DNA from: Facklamia hominis CCUG 36813
Lineage (GTDB): Bacteria > Bacillota > Bacilli > Lactobacillales > Aerococcaceae
Reading direction: 5' to 3'
Length of the DNA stretch: 64,000 nt
Assembly: GCF_000301035.1 (NCBI RefSeq)
Contig: NZ_JH932292.1
Coordinates: 1,609,708-1,673,707, forward strand
The translations under genes were made by a program, and so were the position numbers. Shown here piece by piece: positions 44,223-53,732 of this stretch. How positions within the stretch are numbered: the first letter of the stretch is position 1; the number at the start of each line of letters is the position of its first letter. The notes under the pieces are model-generated. The model worked only from the letters and a program-made list of their open reading frames with translations. It did not search any database and had not been told where the DNA came from.

Positions 44223-45977
44223 ATGAAGATTTACAAAAAACTATTTGCTTATGTACAGGATAAAAAATATCTTGGGGTTTTAGCTATAGTTTTTTCTGCT
44301 ATATCTGCTGCACTTACGGTATATGGATATTATATAATCTACAAATTTCTAGATAAGTTAATAATTAATTCAAATTTATCTGGTGCAGAGAGTTTAGCAT
44401 TAAAATCTGTTATTACACTAACCAGTGGAGCAATATTTTATTTTGTTTCAGAAATGTTTTCACACATCCTGGGATTTAGACTTGAAACAAATTTAAGAAA
44501 AAGAGGGATCGATGGTTTAGAGAAAGCTAGTTTTAGGTTTTTTGACTTGAACCCTTCTGGTCAAATTAGAAAAATCATAGATGACAATGCCGCACAAACT
44601 CATCAGGTAGTAGCTCACATGATTCCAGATAGTTCTCAGGCAATAGTTACACCCATACTTGTCCTTGTACTAGGCTTTATAGTAAGTATAAGAGTTGGCA
44701 TAACCTTGCTTGCTCTTACAATAATTGGTGGCTTAATTTTAGGGGCGATGATGGGCGAGCAAGAATTTATGAAAATATACCAAGAAGCCCTATCTAAACT
44801 AAGTGCTGAGACTGTTGAATACGTTAGAGGGATGCAAGTTGTAAAAATATTTAGAGCAAATGTAGAGTCCTTTAAAAGTTTTTACAAGGCGATAAAAGAT
44901 TACTCGAAATACGCTTATGATTATTCCCTATCTTGTAAAAAGCCTTATGTTTTGTACCAATGCTTATTTTTTGGACTGATTGCGATTTTAATTATTCCTA
45001 TAATTTATTTTATGGCTAGCTTAGGTAGTACCAAGGTGATTTTACTTGAACTTATCATGATTTTATTTTTATCAGGAGTTCTCTTTGTTTCATTTATGAG
45101 AATGATGTGGTACTCTATGTACATTTCTCAAGGCAATTATGCAGTGGATACTTTAGAGGCGCTTTATGAAGATATGCAAAAAGACAAATTAGTGCATGGT
45201 AATGTCAATAATTTTAAAAACTATAATATAGACTTTGAGAATGTTAGCTTTGCTTATAACGATAAAGCTGTCATTGAAAATTTATCCTTTAAATTAGAAG
45301 AGGGAAAGTCCTATGCACTAGTCGGTTCATCTGGATCAGGTAAATCAACAGTGGCAAAACTTATATCAGGTTTTTACAATGTTAATGAAGGAAACATAAA
45401 GATAGGCGGGATAGCAATAAGTGAATATTCTGACGAAGCCTTAATTAAAGCCATTTCCTTTGTCTTTCAAGATTCAAAATTATTCAAGAAAAGCATTTAT
45501 GAAAATGTAGCCTTAGCTAATAAAGAAGCGACAAGAGATGACGTTATGAGAGCCTTAAAATTAGCAGGATGCGATTTGATATTAGACAAATTCCCAGAAA
45601 GAGAAAATACAATCATAGGCTCAAAGGGAGTTTATTTATCTGGCGGCGAAAAACAAAGAATTGCCATTGCCAGAGCAATTTTAAAGGATTCCAAAATTAT
45701 TATTATGGATGAAGCATCGGCATCAATTGACCCAGATAACGAATTTGAATTACAAAAAGCTTTCAAAAATCTTATGAAGGATAAAACAGTTATTATGATT
45801 GCTCACAGGCTTTCTACAATTAAAGACCTTGATGAAATTCTTGTAATGGATAATGGCAAGATAATAGAAAGAGGATCAGATCAAGAGTTAATATCAAAAG
45901 ATTCAAATTATAAGAGACTGCAAGAGATGTTTAACAGTGCGAATGAATGGAGGGTTTCAAATGAAGGAGTTTTATAA
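44223..45977 (+). CDS. ABC transporter, fused membrane and ATPase domains (first of a heterodimer)
   Basis: About 584 residues: six membrane segments (exporter fold, about 15-310) and an ATPase with Walker A GSSGSGKST, signature LSGGEKQR and Walker B IIIMDEASASIDPD. The start is ATG 44223 with AAAGGAG upstream. It overlaps the next gene by 17 bp. With its partner and the AraC regulator it resembles the exporter-fold pairs (YbtP/YbtQ, IrtA/IrtB-like) that import metallophores, but export of a peptide or small molecule is equally possible. Confidence 0.88.
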   Translation: MKIYKKLFAYVQDKKYLGVLAIVFSAISAALTVYGYYIIYKFLDKLIINSNLSGAESLALKSVITLTSGAIFYFVSEMFSHILGFRLETNLRKRGIDGLEKASFRFFDLNPSGQIRKIIDDNAAQTHQVVAHMIPDSSQAIVTPILVLVLGFIVSIRVGITLLALTIIGGLILGAMMGEQEFMKIYQEALSKLSAETVEYVRGMQVVKIFRANVESFKSFYKAIKDYSKYAYDYSLSCKKPYVLYQCLFFGLIAILIIPIIYFMASLGSTKVILLELIMILFLSGVLFVSFMRMMWYSMYISQGNYAVDTLEALYEDMQKDKLVHGNVNNFKNYNIDFENVSFAYNDKAVIENLSFKLEEGKSYALVGSSGSGKSTVAKLISGFYNVNEGNIKIGGIAISEYSDEALIKAISFVFQDSKLFKKSIYENVALANKEATRDDVMRALKLAGCDLILDKFPERENTIIGSKGVYLSGGEKQRIAIARAILKDSKIIIMDEASASIDPDNEFELQKAFKNLMKDKTVIMIAHRLSTIKDLDEILVMDNGKIIERGSDQELISKDSNYKRLQEMFNSANEWRVSNEGVL

Positions 45978-47682
45978 AAAAAGATTTGCTCTTACAGATA
46001 AAGGAGCAAGAAATTTAAGTAAAGCAACACTATCCTCATTTTTCGTTTATTGTATAAACATGCTTCCTGCCATATTACTAATGATTTTTGCTCAGGAAGT
46101 TTTGGAAAATATGGATAAAAGCAAGGGATTTTATATAGTATTCTCAGCCTTGACCTTGATAGCAATGTATATTTTGCTTTCAGTCGAATACGATAAATTA
46201 TATAGCACAACCTATCAAGAAAGTGCAGACTTAAGAATAAGGACAGCGGAGAATTTATCAAAACTACCTCTATCATACTTTTCTAAACATGATATTTCAG
46301 ATCTAGCCCAAACAATCATGGCTGACATTGAAGGAATAGAGCATGCAATGAGCCACTCGATACCAAAAGTGGGCGGTATGGCACTCTTCTTCCCACTTAT
46401 ATCCATCATGATGTTAGTTGGCAATGTAAAGATGGGTTTAGCTGTAATTATTCCAACGATATTAAGTTTTATATTTATACCACTATCTAAAAAACATCAG
46501 GTTAAGGGACAAAAAAGACATTATGATATTCTAAGAGAAAACTCAGAAAGTTTTCAGGAAAATATCGAAATGCAAATGGAGATTAAAGCCTATGGCTTAT
46601 CAGAGGAAATGAAGGAAAAGCTGTATGAAAAAATGGAGAAAAGTGAAAAAGTCCACTTAAAGACAGAAATAGGACTTATTTTAACTATGTCTATATCTTC
46701 AATATTTAGCTTTATTTCCCTTGCAGTTGTAATATTTGTTGGCGTAAATCTAATTATTAATAAAGAGATAAGCGCCCTCTACCTTATAGGATATTTACTA
46801 GCGGCTATGAAGATAAAAGACGCTCTTGATGCATCTAAAGAGGGAATGATGGAGATATTTTATTTATCGCCTAAAATTGAAAGATTAAAAGAAATTCAAA
46901 ATCAAGATTTACAAGAAGGCGATGACTATGAACTAAAAAAATTTGACATTGATTTAAAAGATGTTGAATTTGCCTACAATAAAGACACAAAAGTTTTAAA
47001 TGGTGTAAGCTTTAAAGCTAAGCAGGGAGAGGTAACTGCTTTAGTAGGAGCAAGTGGTTGCGGCAAAACAACTATATTGAAACTTATATCAAGACTTTAT
47101 GATTACGACGAGGGACAAATCTTAATCGATGGCAAAGATATAAAAGAAATATCAACAGAATCCCTTTTTGATAAGGTGTCTATTGTTTTCCAAGATGTAG
47201 TTCTATTTAATCAAAGCGTTATGGAAAATGTTAGGATCGGAAAGCAAGATGCAAGTGACGAAGAAGTTAAAAGAGCAGCAAAACTTGCAAATTGCACAGA
47301 TTTTATAGAAAAATTGGATAAGGGTTTCGATACAGTTATTGGTGAAAACGGTGCTGAACTATCAGGCGGAGAAAGACAAAGATTATCAATAGCCAGAGCC
47401 TTCTTAAAAGATGCACCGATATTGATCTTAGACGAGATAGCAGCAAGCCTTGATGTTGACAATGAGAAAAAAATTCAAGAGTCTTTAAATAATCTAATTA
47501 AAGATAAAACTGTTGTCATCATTTCACACAGAATGAAATCCATAGAAAATGCAGACAAGATTGTAGTTCTTGAAAACGGAAAATTAGAAAGTGAAGGCAA
47601 ACATGAAGAGCTTTTACAAAAATCAAAAGTTTATAGGAACTTAATAGAAAAAACAAAAATGGCAGAAGAATTTATTTATTAG
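45961..47682 (+). CDS. ABC transporter, fused membrane and ATPase domains (second of a heterodimer)
   Basis: About 573 residues with the same layout as its neighbour: membrane domain, then Walker A GASGCGKTT, signature LSGGERQR and Walker B ILILDEIAASLD. The start is ATG 45961 with GGAGGG 7 bases upstream, inside the end of the first gene, so the two are translationally coupled. It ends at a stop fused directly to a broken ATPase fragment. Confidence 0.88.
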   Translation: MKEFYKKRFALTDKGARNLSKATLSSFFVYCINMLPAILLMIFAQEVLENMDKSKGFYIVFSALTLIAMYILLSVEYDKLYSTTYQESADLRIRTAENLSKLPLSYFSKHDISDLAQTIMADIEGIEHAMSHSIPKVGGMALFFPLISIMMLVGNVKMGLAVIIPTILSFIFIPLSKKHQVKGQKRHYDILRENSESFQENIEMQMEIKAYGLSEEMKEKLYEKMEKSEKVHLKTEIGLILTMSISSIFSFISLAVVIFVGVNLIINKEISALYLIGYLLAAMKIKDALDASKEGMMEIFYLSPKIERLKEIQNQDLQEGDDYELKKFDIDLKDVEFAYNKDTKVLNGVSFKAKQGEVTALVGASGCGKTTILKLISRLYDYDEGQILIDGKDIKEISTESLFDKVSIVFQDVVLFNQSVMENVRIGKQDASDEEVKRAAKLANCTDFIEKLDKGFDTVIGENGAELSGGERQRLSIARAFLKDAPILILDEIAASLDVDNEKKIQESLNNLIKDKTVVIISHRMKSIENADKIVVLENGKLESEGKHEELLQKSKVYRNLIEKTKMAEEFIY

Positions 47683-47810
47683 GAGGACAGAAGCAAAGAC
47701 TTGCAATAGCATCTGTTATGTGGAAGTATTCTCCGTTTGTCTATTTCGAAGAACCCAAAAGTGTTATGGATTATTCCAATATGATAAAAATATCGGCAGT
47801 CTTCGGATGA
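47682..47810 (+). pseudogene. Fragment of an ECF-type ABC ATPase
   Basis: Forty-two codons starting GGQKQRLAIASVM and continuing FVYFEEPKSVMDYSNMIKIS, i.e. signature motif, a degenerate Walker B (FEEPKSVMD for FDEPTSGLD) and the D-loop of an EcfA-type ATPase, then a stop. It begins exactly at the stop of the preceding gene, so a deletion has joined the two. In related loci that I recall, an ECF trio (S component, T, A) accompanies this AraC/ABC pair; here only this scrap remains. Confidence 0.8.
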
Positions 47811-47926
47811 CCTTTAACTTTTTGCTTAGTTTAACGCAGCAAATCATATAATTGAAAGAAATCAGCGTTATACGCTATAATTAAATTGATAATTAATATC
47901 ATCCAAGTGTAAGGAGGCGTTTAATT

Positions 47927-48565
47927 ATGACTTTATACAAGAGTATATTAATTGGTATTTTGGGTTCATTTCTAATGTTTTTGGGAGACATGACCCTATA
48001 TTATGATCCAAATGATTACGATGGCAAGGATACTATAAATAATATTATTGGCATAATGAAAAATGTTAGCATAAAAAGATTATACATTGGTGGTCTTTTA
48101 GGTCCAATAGCTGCCTTTATATATTGCATTGGATTTTATCATATTGTTTTATCATGTCAGGAAAATTATTTAAATCTTGCTTGGTTTGTATTTTTAATAA
48201 ATATCTTGGGAATGATACTTGGTGGAGCTTATCATATTCAATGTGCCTACTTAGGCTTATTATCTAGGTACGAAAACAAAGAAGTTTTTGATGAGTTTTT
48301 AAAATTTTTAAAACTTCAAGCAAAAATAGTTTTTGGGATTATGGCTATAGCAAATATAGCAATAGCAGTGTTAATTTTATTTGGATTCACCGTATTTCCA
48401 AGATGGCAGGCCTTATTTACACCGATATTTCTTTTGATTTTTACTCCAATTGTTGGAAGATTGCCAAAGGGACTGCATATGATTATTCGCGGTGGTTGGC
48501 TTAACATAATTTATTTTGTTTACTACTTATCTTTATTGATAAACTATACTAATATGAATTTATAA
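47927..48565 (+). CDS. Six-segment membrane protein of unknown function (DUF6796-like)
   Basis: A 212-residue protein, mostly hydrophobic with about six membrane segments (ILIGILGSFLMFLGDMTLYY, FIYCIGFYHIVL, IANIAIAVLILFGF and others) and a YDPNDYDGKDT loop after the first. I recall similar proteins in Clostridia next to AraC and ABC genes, but no function. The strong site AAGGAGG precedes ATG 47927. The gene order suggests a shared role with the next four genes. Confidence 0.65.
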   Translation: MTLYKSILIGILGSFLMFLGDMTLYYDPNDYDGKDTINNIIGIMKNVSIKRLYIGGLLGPIAAFIYCIGFYHIVLSCQENYLNLAWFVFLINILGMILGGAYHIQCAYLGLLSRYENKEVFDEFLKFLKLQAKIVFGIMAIANIAIAVLILFGFTVFPRWQALFTPIFLLIFTPIVGRLPKGLHMIIRGGWLNIIYFVYYLSLLINYTNMNL

Positions 48566-48649
48566 GCTTATAAAGTAAAGGGTTAGAATCATTATTTTAG
48601 TTGATACAGGGGAATTTTATAAAATTTATTATTTAAAGGAGAATTTTTT

Positions 48650-49474
48650 ATGAAACAGTCAAATTTTATTGATAAGAGTACAAAACCTGATTATAGAAAC
48701 TGGGTTCCTGCAAGTTTACTTAGGAATTTCATCGGAGGGACTATAATTACTTTTATTCTCTTTATAATTTTCGCAGGGACAGACCTTGTTCTCAGTGGAA
48801 CTCCTAGGATTATCTGTGGAATTATTTTAGGAATTGCAGTCTTAATCCTTCTATTTTTTTCAATGATGCTTTCCTTTATGTATCGAACCTTTGATTACAA
48901 GGGCAAGAGGAAGCTTGCTAAAGTCATAATAGATGGGACTGCTGACTATGTAAAGATCCCGGACGGCGGCGTTGGACTAGATGTAGGATGCGGTAGCGGT
49001 GCACTTACCATTGCTTGCGCAAAAAGAAATCCAAAAGCGACCATGGTGGGCTGTGATATTTGGAGCGGTTCATATAAAGGGGAGTTTTCTAAAAAGATTT
49101 GTGAGGACAATGCAAAGGCTGAAGGTGTTTCTAATGTGAGATTTGAAGAGGGCAATGCAGTGAATCTTCCATTTGAAGATGAATGCTTCGATGTGGTGAC
49201 AAGCAACTACGTTTATCACAATATAATGGGACATAATAAGCAAGAACTTTTACTAGAAACATTTCGTGTACTTAAAAAAGGTGGCGTTTTTGTTATTCAT
49301 GATTTGACAAATAAATCAAGATACGGAGATATGGATAAATTTATCGAAAGGCTTAAAAAAGATGGCTACGAAGATGTGCAATTAATTGATACAACAAAGG
49401 GTCTTTTTATGGGTCACAAAGAAGCTTTATTGTTAGGACTTTACGGCTCAACTCTTATTATTGGAAAAAAATAA
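48650..49474 (+). CDS. Membrane-anchored SAM-dependent methyltransferase
   Basis: A 274-residue protein: two N-terminal membrane segments (about 25-80) and a class I methyltransferase domain with GVGLDVGCGSGALTIACAKR, an acidic turn VGCDIWSG, and NYVYHNIMG. The acceptor is unknown. It sits between a polytopic protein and an ATC-hydrolase-like gene with short gaps; the site AAAGGAG precedes the ATG. Confidence 0.82.
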   Translation: MKQSNFIDKSTKPDYRNWVPASLLRNFIGGTIITFILFIIFAGTDLVLSGTPRIICGIILGIAVLILLFFSMMLSFMYRTFDYKGKRKLAKVIIDGTADYVKIPDGGVGLDVGCGSGALTIACAKRNPKATMVGCDIWSGSYKGEFSKKICEDNAKAEGVSNVRFEEGNAVNLPFEDECFDVVTSNYVYHNIMGHNKQELLLETFRVLKKGGVFVIHDLTNKSRYGDMDKFIERLKKDGYEDVQLIDTTKGLFMGHKEALLLGLYGSTLIIGKK

Positions 49475-49525
49475 AATAGTATATAAATTACTATAAAAAT
49501 TTGGAAAATTGATGGGGTATGTAAG

Positions 49526-50152
49526 ATGAAATATAAGGGTTTTTATTTCTTATTATTTAAAGGTCCGATGAAAAAAGTTCTTATAGAAAAGTATGGTAAA
49601 GTATATGCTTCGGATATTATTAGAAAGAGCAAAGGTGTCTATAGAGATTTGGTTGAGAATATGGATGACATCGGTGCTGATAACCCAATGGTTTACAATG
49701 AAATGTTTGCTCTAGTATTTGTATCTCCATATTTAGCAAGTGAGAAAAAAATTCCGCCAGAAACCATCCGAGAAATGATGCGCAAATCTCTTTATTCTGT
49801 CAAATGGTTTTTTTCCTTAATTAATCTAAATACTAAGAGAGGAAAAGAGGCCAATAAGAAAAATATTCTTAAGTATTACAAGTGGTACACAGAAAAAAAG
49901 GAAAAACAATATCCAACTTCTTTTAAAGTGGACTTTGTTGACCAGCCTTATGATGGAGCTTGTTATTATAGAATTACCCGTTGTCCGATTTGTGCTTACA
50001 CAAAAAAGCTTGGAGTTTTTGAACTAATGCCTCTTTTTTGTGAACTAGATGAAGTCATGATAAAACTTCAACATGGAGTTTTACATAGAAAAGAAACCAT
50101 CGCTAAGGGAGGAGACTACTGCGATTTCTTCATTCTAGGAGACAAAGAGTAA
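49526..50152 (+). CDS. L-2-amino-thiazoline-4-carboxylic acid hydrolase family protein
   Basis: A 208-residue protein resembling the ATC_hydrolase family, which in Pseudomonas opens the thiazoline ring on the way to cysteine. Visible are the helical N-terminus, a central FDQPYDGACYYRITRCPICA-like block (here VDQPYDGACYYRITRCPICA) with two Cys, and a C-terminal GGDYCDFFI. In Clostridia such proteins are common in small-molecule clusters, so the reaction may differ. Its neighbours are a methyltransferase and an alpha/beta hydrolase. Confidence 0.7.
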   Translation: MKYKGFYFLLFKGPMKKVLIEKYGKVYASDIIRKSKGVYRDLVENMDDIGADNPMVYNEMFALVFVSPYLASEKKIPPETIREMMRKSLYSVKWFFSLINLNTKRGKEANKKNILKYYKWYTEKKEKQYPTSFKVDFVDQPYDGACYYRITRCPICAYTKKLGVFELMPLFCELDEVMIKLQHGVLHRKETIAKGGDYCDFFILGDKE

Positions 50153-50211
50153 TAGATAATTTATTATTTTTAGTCTATTTGATTTAAAAAATTTTAATTA
50201 AGGGAAAAGAA

Positions 50212-50958
50212 ATGAATATCATTACCTATGGAAATAGAAATAATAAGTCAATATTATTTATTCATGGCCTTGCTTCAACTGCAGATCGATGTTTCAAACC
50301 GTTGCTTCCTTATTTGCAAGATTATTTTGTAATTTTCTGTGAATTGGACGGACATTATGGAAGTAATCCAAAAGATTTAACTTCAATGAAAGAAACCATA
50401 GATTCCATAGAGAGCTACATATTAAATGAAATGAGCGGGAGTCTCTATGGACTATGTGGATTTTCTATGGGAGCGACCATCGCAGTTGAACTCATTGGAA
50501 GAGGAAATATTTCTGCTTTGAGAGTCCTATTAGATGGGGCGATTACTGCCGACTTGGGCTTGATGGCAAGGCCATTTACCTGTGCTTTTATTATTGGGAC
50601 AAGTAGAATTAAAAATAAAAAGCCTCTACCTAAATTTTTATTAGATAAGCTTATGGGCAAGGATAATCTAAGCGTAATAGAAATGATGTATCCGCAAATT
50701 TCAAAAAAGACGATTAAAAATGTCTGCAAGTTTATCTATCATTACAAAGTTCCAAAAACTTTAACCAACTTTTCAAATCCGGTAATGTTTTGGCGAGGAA
50801 GTGAAGAGCCTATCCCTGGAAAAAGTGAAAAGATTTTAAGAGAGTATCTTCCGCAAATGAAGACAGAGGTGTTCGAAGGAATGGGCCACGGACAATTTCT
50901 CCACGAACATCCAAAAGAATACGCTGAGAAGCTAAAGATCTTTTTGGAAAACAAATAA
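50212..50958 (+). CDS. Alpha/beta-fold hydrolase
   Basis: A 248-residue hydrolase with oxyanion motif FIHGLAST, nucleophile Ser in CGFSMGATIAVEL and the catalytic His in MGHGQFLHEHP; the acid is probably Asp/Glu near FWRGSEEP. Esterase, lipase or thioesterase activity are all possible. It lies 60 bp after the ATC-hydrolase-like gene and 10 bp before the next membrane protein gene. Confidence 0.82.
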   Translation: MNIITYGNRNNKSILFIHGLASTADRCFKPLLPYLQDYFVIFCELDGHYGSNPKDLTSMKETIDSIESYILNEMSGSLYGLCGFSMGATIAVELIGRGNISALRVLLDGAITADLGLMARPFTCAFIIGTSRIKNKKPLPKFLLDKLMGKDNLSVIEMMYPQISKKTIKNVCKFIYHYKVPKTLTNFSNPVMFWRGSEEPIPGKSEKILREYLPQMKTEVFEGMGHGQFLHEHPKEYAEKLKIFLENK

Positions 50959-50968
50959 GGAGCATATT

Positions 50969-51475
50969 ATGGATATAACACGAGCAATATTAGATGGAAT
51001 TGCAATGGCTGCTATCTTTAATGGTGCAGTGGCAGCTTTTGTATTGATTAACCCGAGGTTTTTCTTCGATTCCTATCCAAAAGAAATACAAAATTCGGCT
51101 CCAGAAAAGATGACGAAAGAAGAAAAAAGAATAAATGCAATACTTACGATTATAATTTCAGGAATCGTATTTATATATGGAGTGACCTCTCTTTTACATA
51201 CGGGAATAAGAGAGCTTAGAGATCTTTTCTGGATGAGCTATATTCAGTGGATAATATTAAACTTGGGAGATTTCTTTTTATTGGATGTACTTTTGTTCCA
51301 AGGAAAGTACAAGGATAGGATAGTCATACCGGGCACAGAAGGACATGAGGACTACGAATTTGGAAATTGGATGAAACATTTGGCCATTAAGGAACATTTT
51401 ATCTTGGTGCCATTTTTATTAATTCCAATCGCATCCATAGTAGAAGCGTGGCTAGTGATTCTACTTGGATTATAA
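50969..51475 (+). CDS. Small polytopic membrane protein of unknown function
   Basis: A 168-residue protein with about four membrane segments (IAMAAIFNGAVAAFVLINP, ILTIIISGIVFIYGV, WIILNLGDFFLLDVLLF, VPFLLIPIASIVEAWLVIL) and a central acidic loop PGTEGHEDYEFG. I do not recognise the family with confidence. It follows the hydrolase by 10 bp with the site AAGGAGC, so it is the last gene of the AraC-controlled module. Confidence 0.65.
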   Translation: MDITRAILDGIAMAAIFNGAVAAFVLINPRFFFDSYPKEIQNSAPEKMTKEEKRINAILTIIISGIVFIYGVTSLLHTGIRELRDLFWMSYIQWIILNLGDFFLLDVLLFQGKYKDRIVIPGTEGHEDYEFGNWMKHLAIKEHFILVPFLLIPIASIVEAWLVILLGL

Positions 51476-51489
51476 AATAAAATTTGAAA

Positions 51490-52118
51490 GAAAGGAATAA
51501 AAGAAGCAGCAATAGAAAAAGCTTTTGTTGAAAGCTATAGGCAATTATGCCATGCAGATTCAACGATAATAGATGACTTTTTAAAATTGTTGAAGAAGAA
51601 ATTAATGATAACACTTTATTTAAAGATCTGAAAAAGATAGAAAACTAATTAAATAGAATCATTAGTCAAGAAAAAAGTTAGTTGATCTTCATTTAGAAGA
51701 TAGTATAGACGAAGAAGTTTATGCTAAAAAGTATAAAAAACTTACAAAGCAAAAAGAAGAATTACTTGATGAAAAGAAAACACTGGAACTAACAATAAAA
51801 GATGAAAACTCTATCAAAGAAAGATTAAAGCAATTTGAAAAGATCTTAGAGAATAGAGAAATTATAGAGGAATTTAACAGAATAGTATTTGAAAGCATAG
51901 TTGATAAAGTCGTGGTGGGTAGAATTGATAAAGACGGAACAGTTCATCCTTATGACTTAACATTCTATTTCAAAACAGGAGTTAAAGATAGTCAAAATTC
52001 TAATAATTTCAAAGATAAAAGAAAAAATGCTAAAGATAATGATATTAATAAATTGTGCTCCTACAAGAATGACGAGGATAAAAAATTATGGTCCCAATCA
52101 AAAGACAACACATGTTGA
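51490..52118 (+). pseudogene. C-terminal remnant of a large serine recombinase (TndX/Tn-type), frameshifted
   Basis: Segments in several frames recreate the coiled-coil end of a conjugative-element serine recombinase: AAIEKAFVESYRQL (51506-51560), LEDSIDEEVYAKKYKKLTKQ after an internal stop and frameshift (about 51691), ERLKQFEKILENREIIEEFN and finally FESIVDKVVVGRIDKDGTVH with PYDLTFYFKTGV. The catalytic N-terminal domain is gone. Its stop codon TGA (52116-52118) lies within the rlmD-like core at 52111-52152, the usual position of an integrase gene next to its attachment site. Confidence 0.85.
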
Positions 52119-52152
52119 GACGGTGGTATTGATGTCGAGGAAATCAGGATGA
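52111..52152 (+). other. rlmD/rumA 3'-end-like fragment (candidate attachment-site scar 1)
   Basis: In the frame beginning CAT it reads HVETVVLMSRKSG then stop, the typical end of a clostridial RlmD/RumA. It directly overlaps the end of the recombinase remnant. Confidence 0.7.
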
Positions 52153-52244
52153 ACGGCTTGAAACGCTCAGATTGTTGTCAAATAGTACTGTAACTGTAGT
52201 TTCGATGTCCATGGAGGAATAAACCACGAGAGAGGATAAAAAAC

Positions 52245-53153
52245 ATGAAGCATAGAATGAATCTTAACGATGCTCCGTTTCGGATGATAAAAAGCGGAGA
52301 AAAGACGATAGAGCTTCGCCTGTATGACGAAAAAAGGAGAACGGTCAAAATCGGAGACATGATCGAATTCGTCTTGATGGGAAACTCCTCAGAGCGTTTG
52401 AATGCACAGGTGACAGACCTGCATGTGTTTAAGTCTTTTGAAGAGCTTTATCACGAGCTGCCTCTGCTGAAATGCGGCTACACAGCTCAGAATATCGGCA
52501 CGGCGTCACCGGCTGATATGGACATTTTTTATACAAAAGGCGAGCAGCAAAAGTACGGCGTGGTCGGCATTGAGCTTCGCCCTATACAGCCGCTCCAGAC
52601 AGAGCGGCTGATTCTCCGTCCTTGGAAAGAAGCGGATGCGGAAGAGTGTTATAAATACGCAAAAGATCCACGTGTAGGTCCTATTGCCGGATGGCCGGTG
52701 CATACAAGCGTGGAAAACAGTCGTCAGGTTATCCTGGATGTGCTGATGGTGCCCGAGACTTACGCCATCGCGCTGAAGGAGACAGGACTACCTGTTGGCA
52801 GCATTGGTCTGCATTTTCACAGTGACCTTGCTGAAAAGGATGACGAGGCGGAGCTTGGATATTGGATGGGTGTACCCTACTGGGGCCAGGGTCTTGTTAC
52901 GGAAGCAGCAAGGGAACTGTTGCGCTACGCCTTTGAAGATATGAAACTTTCCCGGGTGTGGTGTGGCTACTATGATGGCAACGAGAAATCGAAACGTGTG
53001 CAGGAGAAGCTTGGATTCAAGTATCAATGGACAACCGAGGAAGTACCTGTGCCGCAGATGGATGGACTTCGTAAGGGACACGTCAATATGATGACGAGAG
53101 AGGAATGGGCAGGCTTCATTACGCATAATACGCCGTCTTTGGAAGACCGCTAG
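52245..53153 (+). CDS. ASCH domain - GNAT acetyltransferase fusion protein
   Basis: A 302-residue protein joining two domains that are usually separate: an N-terminal ASCH domain (about 1-115; DAPFRMIKSGEKTIELRLYD), a beta-barrel that binds RNA or modified nucleosides, and a C-terminal RimJ/RimL-type N-acetyltransferase (about 118-295; TERLILRPWKEADAEE, GYWMGVPYWGQGLVTEAARE with the acetyl-CoA loop). Base composition is visibly richer in G and C than the neighbouring modules, so it had another origin. The substrate is unknown. ATG 52245 follows AGAGAGGA. Confidence 0.82.
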   Translation: MKHRMNLNDAPFRMIKSGEKTIELRLYDEKRRTVKIGDMIEFVLMGNSSERLNAQVTDLHVFKSFEELYHELPLLKCGYTAQNIGTASPADMDIFYTKGEQQKYGVVGIELRPIQPLQTERLILRPWKEADAEECYKYAKDPRVGPIAGWPVHTSVENSRQVILDVLMVPETYAIALKETGLPVGSIGLHFHSDLAEKDDEAELGYWMGVPYWGQGLVTEAARELLRYAFEDMKLSRVWCGYYDGNEKSKRVQEKLGFKYQWTTEEVPVPQMDGLRKGHVNMMTREEWAGFITHNTPSLEDR

Positions 53154-53159
53154 AATGGT

Positions 53160-53270
53160 GTAGATGTTCTTTATGACGATATTGCTATCGATAATCCGGT
53201 AATTAAGATGTTTCAAAAGTATACTTTTAACGAAATGGGATGTGCTGAAACTGCAAAAGCCTATGTATGA
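53160..53270 (+). pseudogene. C-terminal GNAT acetyltransferase remnant
   Basis: Thirty-six codons reading LYDDIAIDNPVIKMFQKYTF then NEMGCAETAKAY, the usual last strand and helix of a GNAT domain. There is no start, and the frame begins 6 bp after the stop of the fusion gene. Confidence 0.65.
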
Positions 53271-53300
53271 ACAATTATTTGAATTTAAAGGAATATAGCG

Positions 53301-53732
53301 ATGCAACATGACTGTTGTTTTAGAGATTGAGATAAGTGGTTTAGATATAGAGCAGCAGCAATTATAGTCGAAGATAATTGCGTCTTGTTTGCAGGAAATA
53401 AAGTCAATGACTATTACTACTCCATAGGCGGAGGAGTTCTTTTAGGGGAAACATCTGAGGAGGACGTAAAAAGGAAAGTATTTGAAGAAACCGGGGTCAA
53501 ATATGAGGTAGATTATCTTGCTGTGGTACACGATAATTTCTTTGCTGGAAGTTCCGACTTAAAGGGCTACGACTGCCATGAGATTGCCTTCTATTACATG
53601 ATGAAACCGAAGGGCAATAAGAATCTTATCAGCCAGAGCGTTACTATGGGCAGCGTATAAGAGACTATGCACTGGATACCTATTGATGAACTTTATAATT
53701 ACAAAGCTTTTCAATCTTTTATGCAAGAATAA
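53301..53732 (+). pseudogene. Nudix hydrolase pseudogene
   Basis: Translation from ATG 53301 meets TGA at codon 10, resumes with RYRAAAIIVEDNCVLFAG and a Nudix box GGGVLLGETSEEDVKRKVFEETG, in which the usual Arg-Glu is Arg-Lys. A frameshift near 53660 is then needed to reach the C-terminal MHWIPIDELYNYKAFQSF. Two lesions plus a broken Nudix box make it non-functional. Debris from 53733 to about 53900 shows further short matches (such as HIITDERA) but no gene. Confidence 0.8.

Noticed and set aside
48650-51475. Lanthipeptide or other ribosomal-peptide cluster behind the ABC pair
   Set aside because: No precursor peptide, LanB/LanM, radical-SAM or peptidase-containing ABC domain was seen.
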